Shown here in pieces: positions 35,813 through 45,217 of a stretch of DNA of 64,000 nt. Under the pieces are notes generated by a model. That model did not search any database, was not told the DNA's origin, and was given only the letters and a program-made list of their open reading frames with translations. The stretch comes from Micromonospora zingiberis (GTDB lineage Bacteria > Actinomycetota > Actinomycetes > Mycobacteriales > Micromonosporaceae), in assembly GCF_004331455.1 (NCBI RefSeq), contig NZ_SJJR01000007.1, forward strand, positions 186,001 to 250,000, in the 5' to 3' direction. Numbering within the stretch: the first letter of the stretch is position 1; the number at the start of each line of letters is the position of its first letter. The position numbers were made by a program, and so were the translations under genes.

Positions 35813-36310
35813 CTAACAGGCTGCGGGCACGAGCTGCGCCCGCAGGGTTGCGGTGGCACGGGACAGATGGACGGCTACGGTTTGGGCGGAGATGCCCAAC
35901 ACCGCAGCCACGGACCTGGTGTCCAGGTCGAGCCAGATACGTAACACGACCACCTCACGCTGCCGCCGCGGCAGCCGGCGAACGGCGGCCAGGAGGGCGT
36001 CGTTGGTGTCGAATTCGTCCCCGATGAGGACCGCCCGGTCGTGGCCGTCGAGGGCCACCTCCCGCCGGCGTCGCCGCCACCAGGACACCCGGACGTTGAG
36101 GGCGGTGCGCACCACCCACGCCGCCGGTGCCGGATGCTGGCTCACCTTTGGCCAGGAGGCCCAGGCTCGCGCGAACGCCTCAGCGACCAGATCCTCCGCC
36201 AGCGCGCGATCGCCCGTACCAGCTAGTACGGCACGCAGGCAGTTGTCTCGAAATCGCTGATAGAAGTCCGCGAAGTCCTTCCGTTCTCGTTCCACACGGG
36301 GTTCACGCAT
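35813..36310 (-). CDS. ECF RNA polymerase sigma factor (SigE-like, sigma-70 family)
   Basis: 165 residues with sigma region 2 (FADFYQRFRDNCLRAVLAGTGDRALAEDLVAEAFARAWASWPKV broken here for length) and region 4 (RLPRRQREVVVLRIWLDLDT, then VAAVLGISAQTVAVHLSRAT). The size is standard for an ECF factor lacking extra domains. It is the first gene of a two-gene operon with the membrane protein. It should direct RNA polymerase to its own promoter and a small regulon; no target promoter could be identified here. Confidence 0.93.
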   Translation of the reverse strand: MREPRVERERKDFADFYQRFRDNCLRAVLAGTGDRALAEDLVAEAFARAWASWPKVSQHPAPAAWVVRTALNVRVSWWRRRRREVALDGHDRAVLIGDEFDTNDALLAAVRRLPRRQREVVVLRIWLDLDTRSVAAVLGISAQTVAVHLSRATATLRAQLVPAAC

Positions 36311-36456
36311 CAGCGCCCCGATCCATTTACCCCCACGGAAGAAATTTTCCGTTGACCATCACTGCCGGGGACGAGCGACTGCTGCCGCCACGCTCCGTGG
36401 CCGGACGTCGGCCCGGCCGACTTCCCCGAACTGCCGATGTGAGCGAGCCGGAGCAC

Positions 36457-37482
36457 TCACGTCACGTCGGTCATGTCGATGGTGCCGGTGGCGAGGAAGT
36501 AGGGCGATGGCACAGCGATACGCCGTGCGTGGGCCATCCGTAGTCGGGTGGCCTGCCACCAGGAGTCGACGTCGTGGGTGCCAGTGAGGAAGACGATCCG
36601 TCGCCCGTCGGGAAGCGGGATGACCGAGGGGCCGCAGACTCCGCGGGCCATCCACGATGGGGTGCCGGGTGCAGCGGTGTCGAGCACGCGTTCGGGCGTT
36701 GACCAGGCCGCGCGGTCCGGCGACGGGGTCGCGGCGCGCATCACCCACAGACCCTGGTCGGGGTAGGGCGTGGTGCCGTGCAGGTTGGTACCGCGCGCCA
36801 GTGTCATCTCCCACCCGTGCGAGGTCGGGTAGACCGCGTTGTCGAAGAAACCCTCCTCACATGTGGCGAAGCGACGCGAAGGCTCCCACTGGATACCGTC
36901 GGCGCTGTCAGTCACATGCAGTTCGAAGTTGGGCTGTTCACCGGGGGCGACCTCGTGTGGCGTGGCGAGAAACCACATTCGGTAACCGGTGTCGACGGCG
37001 ATGACGAGCGGTTCGAGCACGCTGGGCCGGCCTGGCCATCCGCACAGAACCGGCGCCGCGTTTCGCGCCCACTGCCCTCGGGAGTTCCGCGTGAGGACAC
37101 CGATCGCGTACGCGCTGCCCCGGCCGTAATGCCGAGCGCCGACGCGACCGGCGTAGTAGATGCGCGCACTTCGTTCGCCGTGAGGTGGCACGTAGCTCGG
37201 GGTGTGCATGCCGCCCGCGTCCCACGCCCCCTTGGGCGGGTCGTCGATGATCGGACGCCGGTCGAGTAGCCAGCCGGCCTGATCCGGTCCGGCACCGTTG
37301 GGCAGCCGCGCCTGGTAGAGCCGGTTCCGGAAGCTGGTGGAGAACCCGCCGACGAACATGAACCAGCGGCCGTGGATCAGATGGACGTCGGGGTCGCTCA
37401 GCCCGAGGATCCCCCTCGGCATCGTGGTACCGAGCATGTCCCAGATCGGCTGCCCAGTGACCGGACCCGACGAAAATGGCAT
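36457..37482 (-). CDS. Beta-propeller protein resembling GH43/GH32-type glycosidases
   Basis: 341 residues with no signal peptide. Repeats of the type DPDVHLIHGRWFMFVGGFS, YYAGRVGARHYGRGSAYAIGV and TGYRMWFLATPHEV, followed by DGRRIVFLTGTHDVDSWW, give the alternating aromatic pattern of a five-bladed propeller as in GH43/GH62/GH32 enzymes. An early Asp (LSDPDVH) could be a catalytic base, but a full catalytic triad is not assigned. GAGGAG precedes the ATG. It stands alone between the sigma operon and transposase debris. Confidence 0.65.
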   Translation of the reverse strand: MPFSSGPVTGQPIWDMLGTTMPRGILGLSDPDVHLIHGRWFMFVGGFSTSFRNRLYQARLPNGAGPDQAGWLLDRRPIIDDPPKGAWDAGGMHTPSYVPPHGERSARIYYAGRVGARHYGRGSAYAIGVLTRNSRGQWARNAAPVLCGWPGRPSVLEPLVIAVDTGYRMWFLATPHEVAPGEQPNFELHVTDSADGIQWEPSRRFATCEEGFFDNAVYPTSHGWEMTLARGTNLHGTTPYPDQGLWVMRAATPSPDRAAWSTPERVLDTAAPGTPSWMARGVCGPSVIPLPDGRRIVFLTGTHDVDSWWQATRLRMAHARRIAVPSPYFLATGTIDMTDVT

Positions 37483-37589
37483 GGCGAACTCCTCAGCGAG
37501 CGCGCGTCAGCGCGGACTCCCCTGAGCGCCAGGTAGGTCACCATCAGCATAACGGTTCCAGGGAGTCACGCTCGTGGTGGCCACAACTC

Positions 37590-37712
37590 AGCGTTTCGGC
37601 CACGCAAATCACCAACGCCGGCTCCGAAGGCACCAACCGCGTCATCGAAACCATCGCCCACGACGCCTACGGCTTCCGTAATCCCGACAATCAACGGCTA
37701 CGCACGGGTGGA
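37590..37712 (+). pseudogene. ISL3-family transposase C-terminal fragment
   Basis: The frame reads TQITNAGSEGTNRVIETIAH followed by DAYGFRNPDNQRLRT, the well-known C-terminal end of ISL3-family transposases. No upstream transposase and no terminal repeats are seen; the rest of the gap 37483-37954 holds no recognisable gene. A nearby different frame (VDACGAGWAWLAGWVAG) may be another fragment. Confidence 0.7.
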
Positions 37713-37954
37713 CGCTTGCGGAGCGGGCTGGGCATGGCTCGCCGGATGGGTCGCAGGACGCGCGGCGGACTCCGATCCGGACGGACACCCGGATTCCCGC
37801 CGGGCCAAGAAAGGTCACGCCGTGCCTGAACCCGTGGCGCGTCCGTCCGTAGTGTCAGCCGACCGCCCCGAACCCCGGGGGTGGCTCCGGCCCGGACCGG
37901 TACGCCACGCGACCATGCAGCCCTCGCGCTGAGGCATGTTCAAGGAGCACATCG

Positions 37955-40900
37955 ATGAAGATCCCGATCCGGCGACCAGGCCCGAGTGGCCGGTCGCCGG
38001 TGCGGCGGACGGTTCTCCGCGCCGTGCTGGCCGTTCTGCTGCCCCTGTCGGCGACGACCGTGGTGATGGCCTCGACGGCCTCACCCGCACAGGCCGACGA
38101 CTACTACAACAGCATCACCGACGCCTCGCCGGAGAACCGGAACTGGATGAGCCGGGTCCCGGACGACACCAAGCTTTCCGCCCTGTCGGTTCCGGGCACC
38201 CACGACAGCCTGTCGCTGTGCGGGTTCTCCGGCGGTGGTGGCTGTGAGAGCTTCAGCACTTCGGTCACCAAGACCCAGGAGGATCACGGCTACTCCGGCC
38301 AGACCCTGACCACGCAGTACGAGGCCGGTATCCGGGCGATCGACATTCGGGTCCGGGTGGACAAGGGCGACGCCGGTTTGAGCTTCACCATCCACCACGG
38401 CGTGTACTACCAGCACGCCAACTTCACCGACGTGCTGACCAAGACCCGGGACTTCCTGCGTGCCAACCCGTCGGAGACCGTGCTGCTGAGCCTCAAGGCC
38501 GAGTGCTCGGGCTCCGGGGCGTTCACCTGCTACGACGCCGACGGATACGGCACCACCGACTGGCGACTCAAGGTCTTTCGGTCCTATCTGGAGGGACGTG
38601 CCTACACCGGCGACGGTGACGAGTACGAGCCCGCGACCGCCTGGCGGGAGCTGTTCTGGGCGGACTCGGTCACGGGCAACCAGAAGGCGGCGGTCCCCAC
38701 CCTGGACCAGGTCCGGGGCAAGATCGTGCTGCTCGGCTTCCGGGGGCCTCGGGGCGGTGTCTACAACGGGTACGGGGTGCTGCCCACCTTCGCGTCGGAC
38801 ACGTCCTACACCGAGTACGTGCAGGACAGCTTCCAGGTACCCAACCTCTGGGACATCGCACCGAAGTGGGAGAAGGTCCGTACCCACCTGCGTAAGACCA
38901 ACGGGGTGTGGGACGGCAACCGGGGGGAGCAGACCGCGCACCCGCACCGGCCCGACGCGATCTACGTCAACTTCGCCAGCGGCACCGGTGACACCGTTCA
39001 CCCCCTGATGGTGGCCGGCGGGCAACCCGGGGTGACCGGGGTCAACAACTTCCTGCTCCAGTGCCTGCGTGAGCGCAACAGCCGGTGCCCGGAGTTCTAC
39101 CCCGACCGGGGCGACAACTTCGGCGGCCGGCAGAGCATGGACCGCACCGGCGTGTTGATGATGGACTTCCCGGGTGGCGGCCTGATCGACGAGATCATCG
39201 CCCGTAACCCGGAGGGCGGAGACGGTCCGGGTGAACTTGAGCCGGGCACCCTGCCGCCGTACCGGGGCGGCACCCCCCGGCCCCAACTCGACGGCGAGCT
39301 GCTGGAGAACACCGACTTCGCCGACACCACCAAGCCGTGGTGGGTCAACGCCGGGATGACCGAGCGGCTCAGCGGCGGCGCCTTCTGCGTCACCGCTCCC
39401 GCGAGGACCAACCCGTGGGACGTGATCGTCGGGCACAACAGCATCTACCTGCCCGGCGGCAACTCGTACACGTTGCGGTTCCGGGCCCGCGCGAGCGTCA
39501 GCCGGCAGGTCGTCGTACAGCTGGCGCCGTTCGACAACCCCACCAACGTCACATACCTGGCCAAGTACCCCACCCTGGGTGACGGGTGGAAGACCTTCGA
39601 GTACACCTTCGACACCACCTTCGCTCAGCCGTACGTCCTCGCGCAGCTCCAGTTCCGGCTCGGCGGGGCCAGCGGGTCGTACGAGTTCTGCATGGACGAC
39701 GTCTCGCTGGCCGGGCGGGAGTACGTCTACACCGCGAATCGGGGGCCCCTGCTGAAGGTCAACCAGCACGGGTACGCACCGATCGGACCCAAGCGCGCGA
39801 CGATGGTGACCAACGCGACCTCGGCGCTCAGCTGGACGTTGCGTCGCGTCGGCGGTGGCACGGTGGCCACGGGTACGACGAAGCCGGCGGGCTTCGACGG
39901 CTCCGCCGGCACCGGCGTGCACACGATCGACTTCAGCCAGGTCACCGCCACCGGCCGTTTCGAACTGGCGATCGGCAACGAGGTGAGCCACCCCTTCGAC
40001 ATCCGGTCCGACCTGTACGCGTCGCTGCGGACGGACTCGATGCGATTCTTCTACTCCAACCGCAGCGGCATCGCCATCGACGGCGGCATCGCCGGAGCCG
40101 GGTACGCCCGCCCGGCCGGGCACGTGGCGGCCTCGCCCAACGGCGGGGACACCAACGTGGCGTGCCAGACGCCGAAGTCCTACGTCGACAACTGGACCTG
40201 CGACTACCGCCTCGATGTGACCGGCGGCTGGTACGACGCGGGCGACCACGGCAAGTACGTGGTCAACGGCGGCATCGCCACCTACCAACTACTGTCGGCC
40301 TGGGAGCGGGCCGTCGCGGCGGGCACCCAGGCCCAGCTCGGTGACTCGACCCTGGCGGTTCCCGAGCGGGGCAACGGCGTGCCGGACATCCTCGACGAGG
40401 CCCGCTGGAACCTGGAGTTCATGCTCAAGATGCAGGTTCCGGCCGGCAAGCCACTGGCCGGCATGGTGCACCACAAGGTGCACGACGAGTCGTGGAGCGG
40501 CCCGCCGATGCTGCCGCACCAGGCCAGCAAGAAGCGGGAGTTGCACCGCCCCTCCACGGCGGCGACGCTCAACCTCGCCGCCGTCGCCGCCCAGGGCGCG
40601 CGGGTCTACCAGAATTTCGACGCTGCCTTCGCGAACCGGCTCCGGGTGGCCGCCGGGTACGCCTACACCGCGGCGCGGACCAATCCCACGCTGTACGCCC
40701 CGCGCGCGGACCGCGTCGGTGGCGGCCCCTACAACGACGACGACGTCACCGACGAGTTCTACTGGGCGGCGGCGCAGCTCTACCTGACTACGAAGACCAG
40801 CACCTACCTCGACGACCTGCGGTTGAGCCGGCACCACGCCTCCGGGGTGGCGTTCAGCCAGAGCGGGTTCTACTGGGGTTCGGTGGCCGCGCTCGCCCAA

Positions 40901-41464
40901 CTCGACCTGGCCCGCTTCGGCACCGACCTGTCCGAGCGGAACCAGATCCGGTCCTGGGTCACCACCGCCGCCGACCGGCTGATCTCGTTCCAGCGGGCGG
41001 AGCGGTTCGGCCAGACCTACACGCCGGCCTCCGGCCGGTACGCCTGGGGATCGAACGCCTCGATCCTCAACAACCAGGTGGTTCTCGCCACCGCGTACGA
41101 CCTGACGAACCGTCGGGTCTACGCCGACGCGGTCCTGGAGGGCTTCGACTACCTGCTCGGCCGCAACGCCCTCGGGCAGTCCTACGTCACCGGGTACGGG
41201 ACCAACGACGCGAAGAACCAGCACAGCCGCTGGTACGCCAAGTCCCTCGACGCGCGGCTGCCGCACCCGCCGGTCGGGTCGGTCGCGGGCGGGCCGAACT
41301 CGGGCCTGGATGATCCGCTGGCCGCCTCCTGGCTGCACGGCTGCGCGCCGCAGTTGTGCTACGTCGACAACCTGGAGGCCTGGTCGGTCAACGAGATCAC
41401 CATCAACTGGAACTCGGCCCTGGCCTGGGTCAGCGCCTTCGCCGCCGACGTGGCGCGGGGCTGA
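37955..41464 (+). CDS. Secreted PI-PLC domain / CBM / GH9 glycoside hydrolase fusion
   Basis: 1169 residues; AAGGAG at 37942-37947 precedes the ATG. A signal peptide ends near SPAQA-DD (about 48). Residues 60-420 are a PI-PLC X-type domain with H83 in PGTHDS and a second catalytic-zone His in TIHHGVYYQ (146/147). Residues 440-590 are a CBM4/9-type module, 598-684 a CelD_N-type Ig domain, and 690-1169 a GH9 catalytic domain. D761 and D764 lie in YDAGDHGKY, H1090 in QHSRW, and D1138 and E1147 in VDNLEAWSVNE. All expected catalytic residues of both enzymes appear present. It is one uninterrupted frame, so the fusion is not an obvious sequencing artefact. Confidence 0.93.
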   Translation: MKIPIRRPGPSGRSPVRRTVLRAVLAVLLPLSATTVVMASTASPAQADDYYNSITDASPENRNWMSRVPDDTKLSALSVPGTHDSLSLCGFSGGGGCESFSTSVTKTQEDHGYSGQTLTTQYEAGIRAIDIRVRVDKGDAGLSFTIHHGVYYQHANFTDVLTKTRDFLRANPSETVLLSLKAECSGSGAFTCYDADGYGTTDWRLKVFRSYLEGRAYTGDGDEYEPATAWRELFWADSVTGNQKAAVPTLDQVRGKIVLLGFRGPRGGVYNGYGVLPTFASDTSYTEYVQDSFQVPNLWDIAPKWEKVRTHLRKTNGVWDGNRGEQTAHPHRPDAIYVNFASGTGDTVHPLMVAGGQPGVTGVNNFLLQCLRERNSRCPEFYPDRGDNFGGRQSMDRTGVLMMDFPGGGLIDEIIARNPEGGDGPGELEPGTLPPYRGGTPRPQLDGELLENTDFADTTKPWWVNAGMTERLSGGAFCVTAPARTNPWDVIVGHNSIYLPGGNSYTLRFRARASVSRQVVVQLAPFDNPTNVTYLAKYPTLGDGWKTFEYTFDTTFAQPYVLAQLQFRLGGASGSYEFCMDDVSLAGREYVYTANRGPLLKVNQHGYAPIGPKRATMVTNATSALSWTLRRVGGGTVATGTTKPAGFDGSAGTGVHTIDFSQVTATGRFELAIGNEVSHPFDIRSDLYASLRTDSMRFFYSNRSGIAIDGGIAGAGYARPAGHVAASPNGGDTNVACQTPKSYVDNWTCDYRLDVTGGWYDAGDHGKYVVNGGIATYQLLSAWERAVAAGTQAQLGDSTLAVPERGNGVPDILDEARWNLEFMLKMQVPAGKPLAGMVHHKVHDESWSGPPMLPHQASKKRELHRPSTAATLNLAAVAAQGARVYQNFDAAFANRLRVAAGYAYTAARTNPTLYAPRADRVGGGPYNDDDVTDEFYWAAAQLYLTTKTSTYLDDLRLSRHHASGVAFSQSGFYWGSVAALAQLDLARFGTDLSERNQIRSWVTTAADRLISFQRAERFGQTYTPASGRYAWGSNASILNNQVVLATAYDLTNRRVYADAVLEGFDYLLGRNALGQSYVTGYGTNDAKNQHSRWYAKSLDARLPHPPVGSVAGGPNSGLDDPLAASWLHGCAPQLCYVDNLEAWSVNEITINWNSALAWVSAFAADVARG

Positions 41465-41480
41465 CCACACCACCCACCGC

Positions 41481-41519
41481 GGCCCGCGCGTGCTCCCCGT
41501 TCCGGAACACGCGCGGGCC
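41481..41519 (+). terminator. Terminator of the fusion gene
   Basis: GGCCCGCGCGTG pairs perfectly with CACGCGCGGGCC (12 bp) around a 15-base loop, 17 bases beyond the stop codon. Confidence 0.78.
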
Positions 41520-41598
41520 GTGTGGCAGGCCGCCCGCCGGTAGCATTGACGTTGAGCCTGGCAATGGCGCTTGGTGGTGTACTGGCGCTGAAGATGCG

Positions 41599-41853
41599 AT
41601 GGTCGCCAAAGTCATGGGGGAAGTTGGCCGAAGGTTCGGCCTCACCTTCCTGTTCTTCGGTGCTGCGGGCTGCCTCGACGTGCTGGGGATCGTGATCTGG
41701 ACAGGGACACCACTGCATGCTGTGACTATGGTGGTCAGTTGGCTACTTCGCCTTGCGGTGTTCGTAATTTGTCTCCAATTAATTATTCGACGAAAATCCT
41801 CAAGCGAACACAGGACCGAATCAGATCCAAGCCTTCACGCTCAGGCGCGATAG
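41599..41853 (+). CDS. Small two-helix membrane protein
   Basis: 84 residues from ATG 41599 (41614 possible). Two hydrophobic segments, FGLTFLFFGAAGCLDVLGIVIW and VTMVVSWLLRLAVFVICLQLII, are followed by a hydrophilic tail RRKSSSEHRTESDP. Base composition falls towards the 3' end (TTCGTAATTTGTCTCCAATT), unlike its neighbours. No family recognised, and it may be part of the mobile debris that follows. Confidence 0.5.
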   Translation: MVAKVMGEVGRRFGLTFLFFGAAGCLDVLGIVIWTGTPLHAVTMVVSWLLRLAVFVICLQLIIRRKSSSEHRTESDPSLHAQAR

Positions 41854-42336
41854 CAATGCGCAGGGCACCGTAAATTCGTAACAACATCGGCGCGCTCATA
41901 TGCCGGGCGACGTGCGTACGACTTTGCGGTAGTCAAGGCCGGAGTCACCATCCGCCACGCACACGGGCGGTGGCGTACCACGATCCGCCGTCCCGCAGGT
42001 ACCTTCACCCATCGCTATACCCGTTCATCCGAGGTGCGAGGGCTGTTCGATCAGCCCGGTCTGGGGCAAGCGTCCGGTCATGAATCCATGCTGCCCTGGA
42101 TCTGCACATCGTCGCCGAGTATTCGCATCTGCCGCTTAGCGCGTGGCCGGGCGATCGGGTAGGAGGTCGCCGCCGGTTCGAGTTGGAGGGCGGCGATCGC
42201 AGGCGGAAAGATCAGTGGCTGTGGGTGGTTGATGGAAGTGTCGAGTCCGATCGCTTACGAGGCACGCCGAAGGCAACCAGGCATCCACAACCATCAGCCG
42301 CATACCGGGGCCGACACGCCCCTTGTCAAACACTCG
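41854..42336. other. Gap with degraded sequence, no intact gene
   Basis: About 480 bases with scattered short frames (for example HAHGRWRTTIRRPAGTFTHR at about 41955-42015) and no recognisable family. Together with the IS1380 fragment downstream it reads as decayed mobile DNA. Confidence 0.4.
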
Positions 42337-42540
42337 CTGAGAAGCGCGGCGGGCGTGAGAAGCGGCGCGAACACTGCCGCCGATTACCTCGATGTGTACA
42401 CCCGAACCATCGCGCAGGTCCCCGAGAAACACCGGCGGCACCTGCTCATCCGTAGCGACTCTGCCGCAGATGAGCCGGTGCCGTGCTGGACCGGCTTCAC
42501 GAGCTGCACAACCGCATTCTCGCTAGTCGGCAACGATCAG
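42337..42540 (+). pseudogene. IS1380-family transposase fragment
   Basis: SGANTAADYLDVYTRTIAQV and PEKHRRHLLIRSDSA match the centre of IS1380-group transposases (NAGSNTAADH... and LIRTDSAG). After LIRSDSA the frame shifts and AGAVLDRLHELHNRI continues the same family. It is therefore a short, frameshifted fragment; no terminal repeats recognised. Confidence 0.55.
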
Positions 42541-42608
42541 ACGGGCGGGGTTGGGAACGCAGGGTCAGGCGCGAATCATCGAGTCTGGGATACGGACATC
42601 TGAATACA

Positions 42609-43256
42609 TCAACGGCGTCGATTCGAACGTCCGCTACCATGACTCCGTGAACTGCTTGAACCGTCTGAACGTCGATTCGTGTTCGACCCCTGACCCTGCG
42701 CATCGTTCCTAACGACTGACGTGCCGGCGGCAGAATCGGCGCGTCGGATCACACCAATCAGCCGCGCGGTTTCACGTCGGACTATCTCAGCCGAATTGCC
42801 GATTCTCCAATTGGCGTTGTCGATTTCACGGTCGTAGGCAACAAATCCCAATCCGTTGGCTTGCCTAAGCTGCTCCCGTTCTGCATCGGTCATGTTCCGC
42901 TCACCCGCTCTGGTCACGTGGTGATAGGTAACAGGTCTATCGACACTCCAGTTGGGGGTCCCTACGATATGTCCAGGGTTCACATATTCCTGCCCTCCGG
43001 GAAGGTGTTCCCGATAAGGCCCCGAATAGAGATCATCGTAGGCTCCGTCCTTGATTGAGTTTAGAAATTCGACGCTCTCTTTCGCCGCGTCGTACTCCCT
43101 CACAGCTTCGATCAGTTCGGAATGCGATCCGATCCACTCCTGCCGCTCCTCGGAGAGGTTGTCAAAGTGCCTCCGTTCGCGGCCTGAAAGTTGATTGTAG
43201 GCTGACCCTGACACGTAATCGGGGTCGGCGTATCGGTCATACCCCACATCGGCCAT
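42609..43256 (-). CDS. Hypothetical hydrophilic protein of foreign composition
   Basis: 215 residues, strongly charged, no signal or membrane segment. It has EYDAAKESVEFLNSIKDGAY, YHHVTRAGERNMTDAERE and a low-complexity Ser/Arg/Asn tail (GSNTNRRSDGSSSSRSHGS). Third codon positions are far less GC-rich than in neighbouring genes (many TAT, AAT, GAA codons), which points to recent acquisition. It lies directly beside a broken IS1380 transposase. No family recognised. Confidence 0.65.
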   Translation of the reverse strand: MADVGYDRYADPDYVSGSAYNQLSGRERRHFDNLSEERQEWIGSHSELIEAVREYDAAKESVEFLNSIKDGAYDDLYSGPYREHLPGGQEYVNPGHIVGTPNWSVDRPVTYHHVTRAGERNMTDAEREQLRQANGLGFVAYDREIDNANWRIGNSAEIVRRETARLIGVIRRADSAAGTSVVRNDAQGQGSNTNRRSDGSSSSRSHGSGRSNRRR

Positions 43257-43487
43257 GAATGTTACTCCTTCTTGGGCGACAGGATGGAATCAGCGTTCCG
43301 TGGCTGCGCCTTCCGTCGGGCGCCGTGGACCAATAAACGCCACCCATTCTCGGAGGCGCTTCTGGGCCTTGCCCTCGTCAATGCGAGATTGACGGCCGCG
43401 CCCAGGCTCGGGTTCAATGCAGTGATGCGCATCACACCGGGTGTGGCGCGGGGTGCGCGGCGCGAGGTGTGAGTAGAGAACCCTTCT

Positions 43488-43901
43488 CTACGCAGGCGTT
43501 AAGAAAGGGCCTCTCCTTACCCGGGCACGTAGTTCGGCGAGGACCATGCGGTGGTCGCTGCCGGGCAGTGGGTGCATCGCGACCGCGCGCACCGCTATCC
43601 GGCGGTCGACAAGCACGTGGTCGATCACCACGGGTGGGATCAGGTCTCCGTTGTACGGGCCCGAGGTGCCGGTGAGCCCGGCGCCGACCGCAGCGTCGGC
43701 AGCGTCGGCGTAGCCGCTGCCAAGCAGGGCCCGCTGCGGGGCGTGGTCGAGGGTGGCATTGAAGTCCCCGGCGAGGATGCTCAGCGGCCCGTCCGGGGTG
43801 GCGTTCGGCTGCGCCGCCAGGTCCGCGGGCCAGAGGCCCGTCTGGTCGATCGCGTACGGGGCCGCCGGGTGCGCCGACTCGATAACCCACTCACCGACAA
43901 C
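43488..43901 (-). pseudogene. Endonuclease/exonuclease/phosphatase-family C-terminal remnant
   Basis: The frame keeps the catalytic end of an EEP-superfamily hydrolase: SILAGDFNATLDHAPQRALL with the GDFN motif, then IDHVLVDRR and PGSDHRMVLAELR. The N-terminal half (membrane helices or first metal motifs, usually more than 100 residues) is missing upstream, where the sequence reads as unrelated debris. It is a 5'-truncated remnant. Confidence 0.7.
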
Positions 43902-44190
43902 CCCGCCCGGTGCATATCCTCGTCGTAGTCGCATGCGCCGGTGTACTTGGCCCATGCCGCTGCCCCGTAGATCGCAAGATCGGGTGCACGCTCATGCCGC
44001 GAGCGGTGCGCGGGACCGAGAGGACACCGACATGCCGTGCCCCGGACGGCCACCGCGTTCCTCGCCGTCTGTACGGTTCTGCCGCAGATCTCGATCGCTC
44101 TGCGGCTTTCCGGTCCAGCCGGCACACGCTGCCCCATCGGCGTAGCGGGACGTGAACGTGGGCTTGCGCTCCGCAAGGCTGAGTCACCAC

Positions 44191-44382
44191 TCAGTCAAGC
44201 CAGCAGATCACCGCGTCGCCGTCCTTGGCGACCGCAGCGAAGAAGCTTCGGACTCCGGGCAGATAATGGGCCACCCACGCCAGTTCGCCAGGTCTATCCC
44301 AGGTACCGAAGTCGAACATCTCCTCGCTGTCGGGCTCGACGTCTGGCAACTCCACGAATTCCTCCGCTCCGTGGCCGGACAT
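44191..44382 (-). CDS. Small acidic hypothetical protein
   Basis: 63 residues: MSGHGAEEFVELPDVEPDSE, then EMFDFGTWDRPGEL, AWVAHYLPGVRSFFA and AKDGDAVICWLD. It begins four bases after the SDR stop and so may be coupled to it. It looks like a genuine small soluble protein (balanced aromatic and acidic pattern, good codon bias), but no family is recognised and no strong ribosome site is seen. Confidence 0.5.
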   Translation of the reverse strand: MSGHGAEEFVELPDVEPDSEEMFDFGTWDRPGELAWVAHYLPGVRSFFAAVAKDGDAVICWLD

Positions 44383-44386
44383 CGAC

Positions 44387-45217
44387 TTACGCCACCAGTG
44401 CCTCGCTGAGGGCCCATAGACGCGCGGCGGCCTCGGGATCACGGGCCAGAGGGCTCGGCTCGATCTGCTTGCCGCGGAAGAAGTAGCCTCCCGTGACCTC
44501 GGCCGCCTCTGGGGCGCTGGCCAGGTAGACCGGGGTGGCCGCGCCGGTCTGGACGGTACCCATGAAGGGCTTGGCGGCTGCGATGAGCAGCTTGGCGACG
44601 CCGCTGGCCTCGCGGCCCAACTGGGTACGGATGAGGCCCGGGTGCAGGCAGTTGGCGACCACACCGGTGCCGGTCAGGCGCTTGGCCAACTCGACTGTGA
44701 ACAAGATGTTCGCCAGTTTCGACAGCGGGTAGCTCGGCTCGCCGGAGGCCAGTTCGTCCCACGGGACTCGCCTGGCCGAATTATGCACATTCGACGACAC
44801 CGTGATCACACGGGCCGGCGCACTGTCCACCAGCCGTTCCCGCAGCAGGCTGGTCAGCAAGAACGGCGCCAGGTGGTTGACGGCAAACATGGTCTCGTAG
44901 CCGTCGACGGTGAGCTGCCGCTTGAGCACGATTACACCGGCGTTGTTGTCGAGCACGTCGAGCCGGGGGTACTTCTCCAGCACCTCGGCGGCCACCCGGC
45001 GCACTTCGGCCAGGCTCGACATGTCGGCCGTCAGGAGGTCCACCCCGGCACTGGGCGCCCGATACCGGATCGCTTTGACGGCCGCCTGTCCTCGCTCGGC
45101 GTCACGCCCGACAACGACCACGGTTGCCCCCAACTCGGCCAGCCGGGCCGCCGTCTCCCGGCCAATCCCGCTGGTCCCGCCGGTCACCAGGCACACCTTG
45201 CCGGACATTGTGGTCAT
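44387..45217 (-). CDS. Short-chain dehydrogenase, retinol-dehydrogenase-like
   Basis: 276 residues from ATG 45217, preceded by GGGAGGG. It has the cofactor motif TGGTSGIGRETAARLAELG, DNNAGVIV, the catalytic serine in VITVSSNVHNSA and YPLSKLANILF as the YxxxK active site, followed by LHPGLIRTQLG. The classical layout suggests an NADP-dependent oxidoreductase acting on alcohols, ketones or lipids. A longer frame to 45442 has no support. The small gene at 44191-44382 follows directly. Confidence 0.9.
   Translation of the reverse strand: MTTMSGKVCLVTGGTSGIGRETAARLAELGATVVVVGRDAERGQAAVKAIRYRAPSAGVDLLTADMSSLAEVRRVAAEVLEKYPRLDVLDNNAGVIVLKRQLTVDGYETMFAVNHLAPFLLTSLLRERLVDSAPARVITVSSNVHNSARRVPWDELASGEPSYPLSKLANILFTVELAKRLTGTGVVANCLHPGLIRTQLGREASGVAKLLIAAAKPFMGTVQTGAATPVYLASAPEAAEVTGGYFFRGKQIEPSPLARDPEAAARLWALSEALVA

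Noticed and set aside
38081..40288. A 735-codon minus-strand frame opposite the PI-PLC/GH9 gene
   Set aside because: Antisense shadow of a strongly biased gene; no domain signals.
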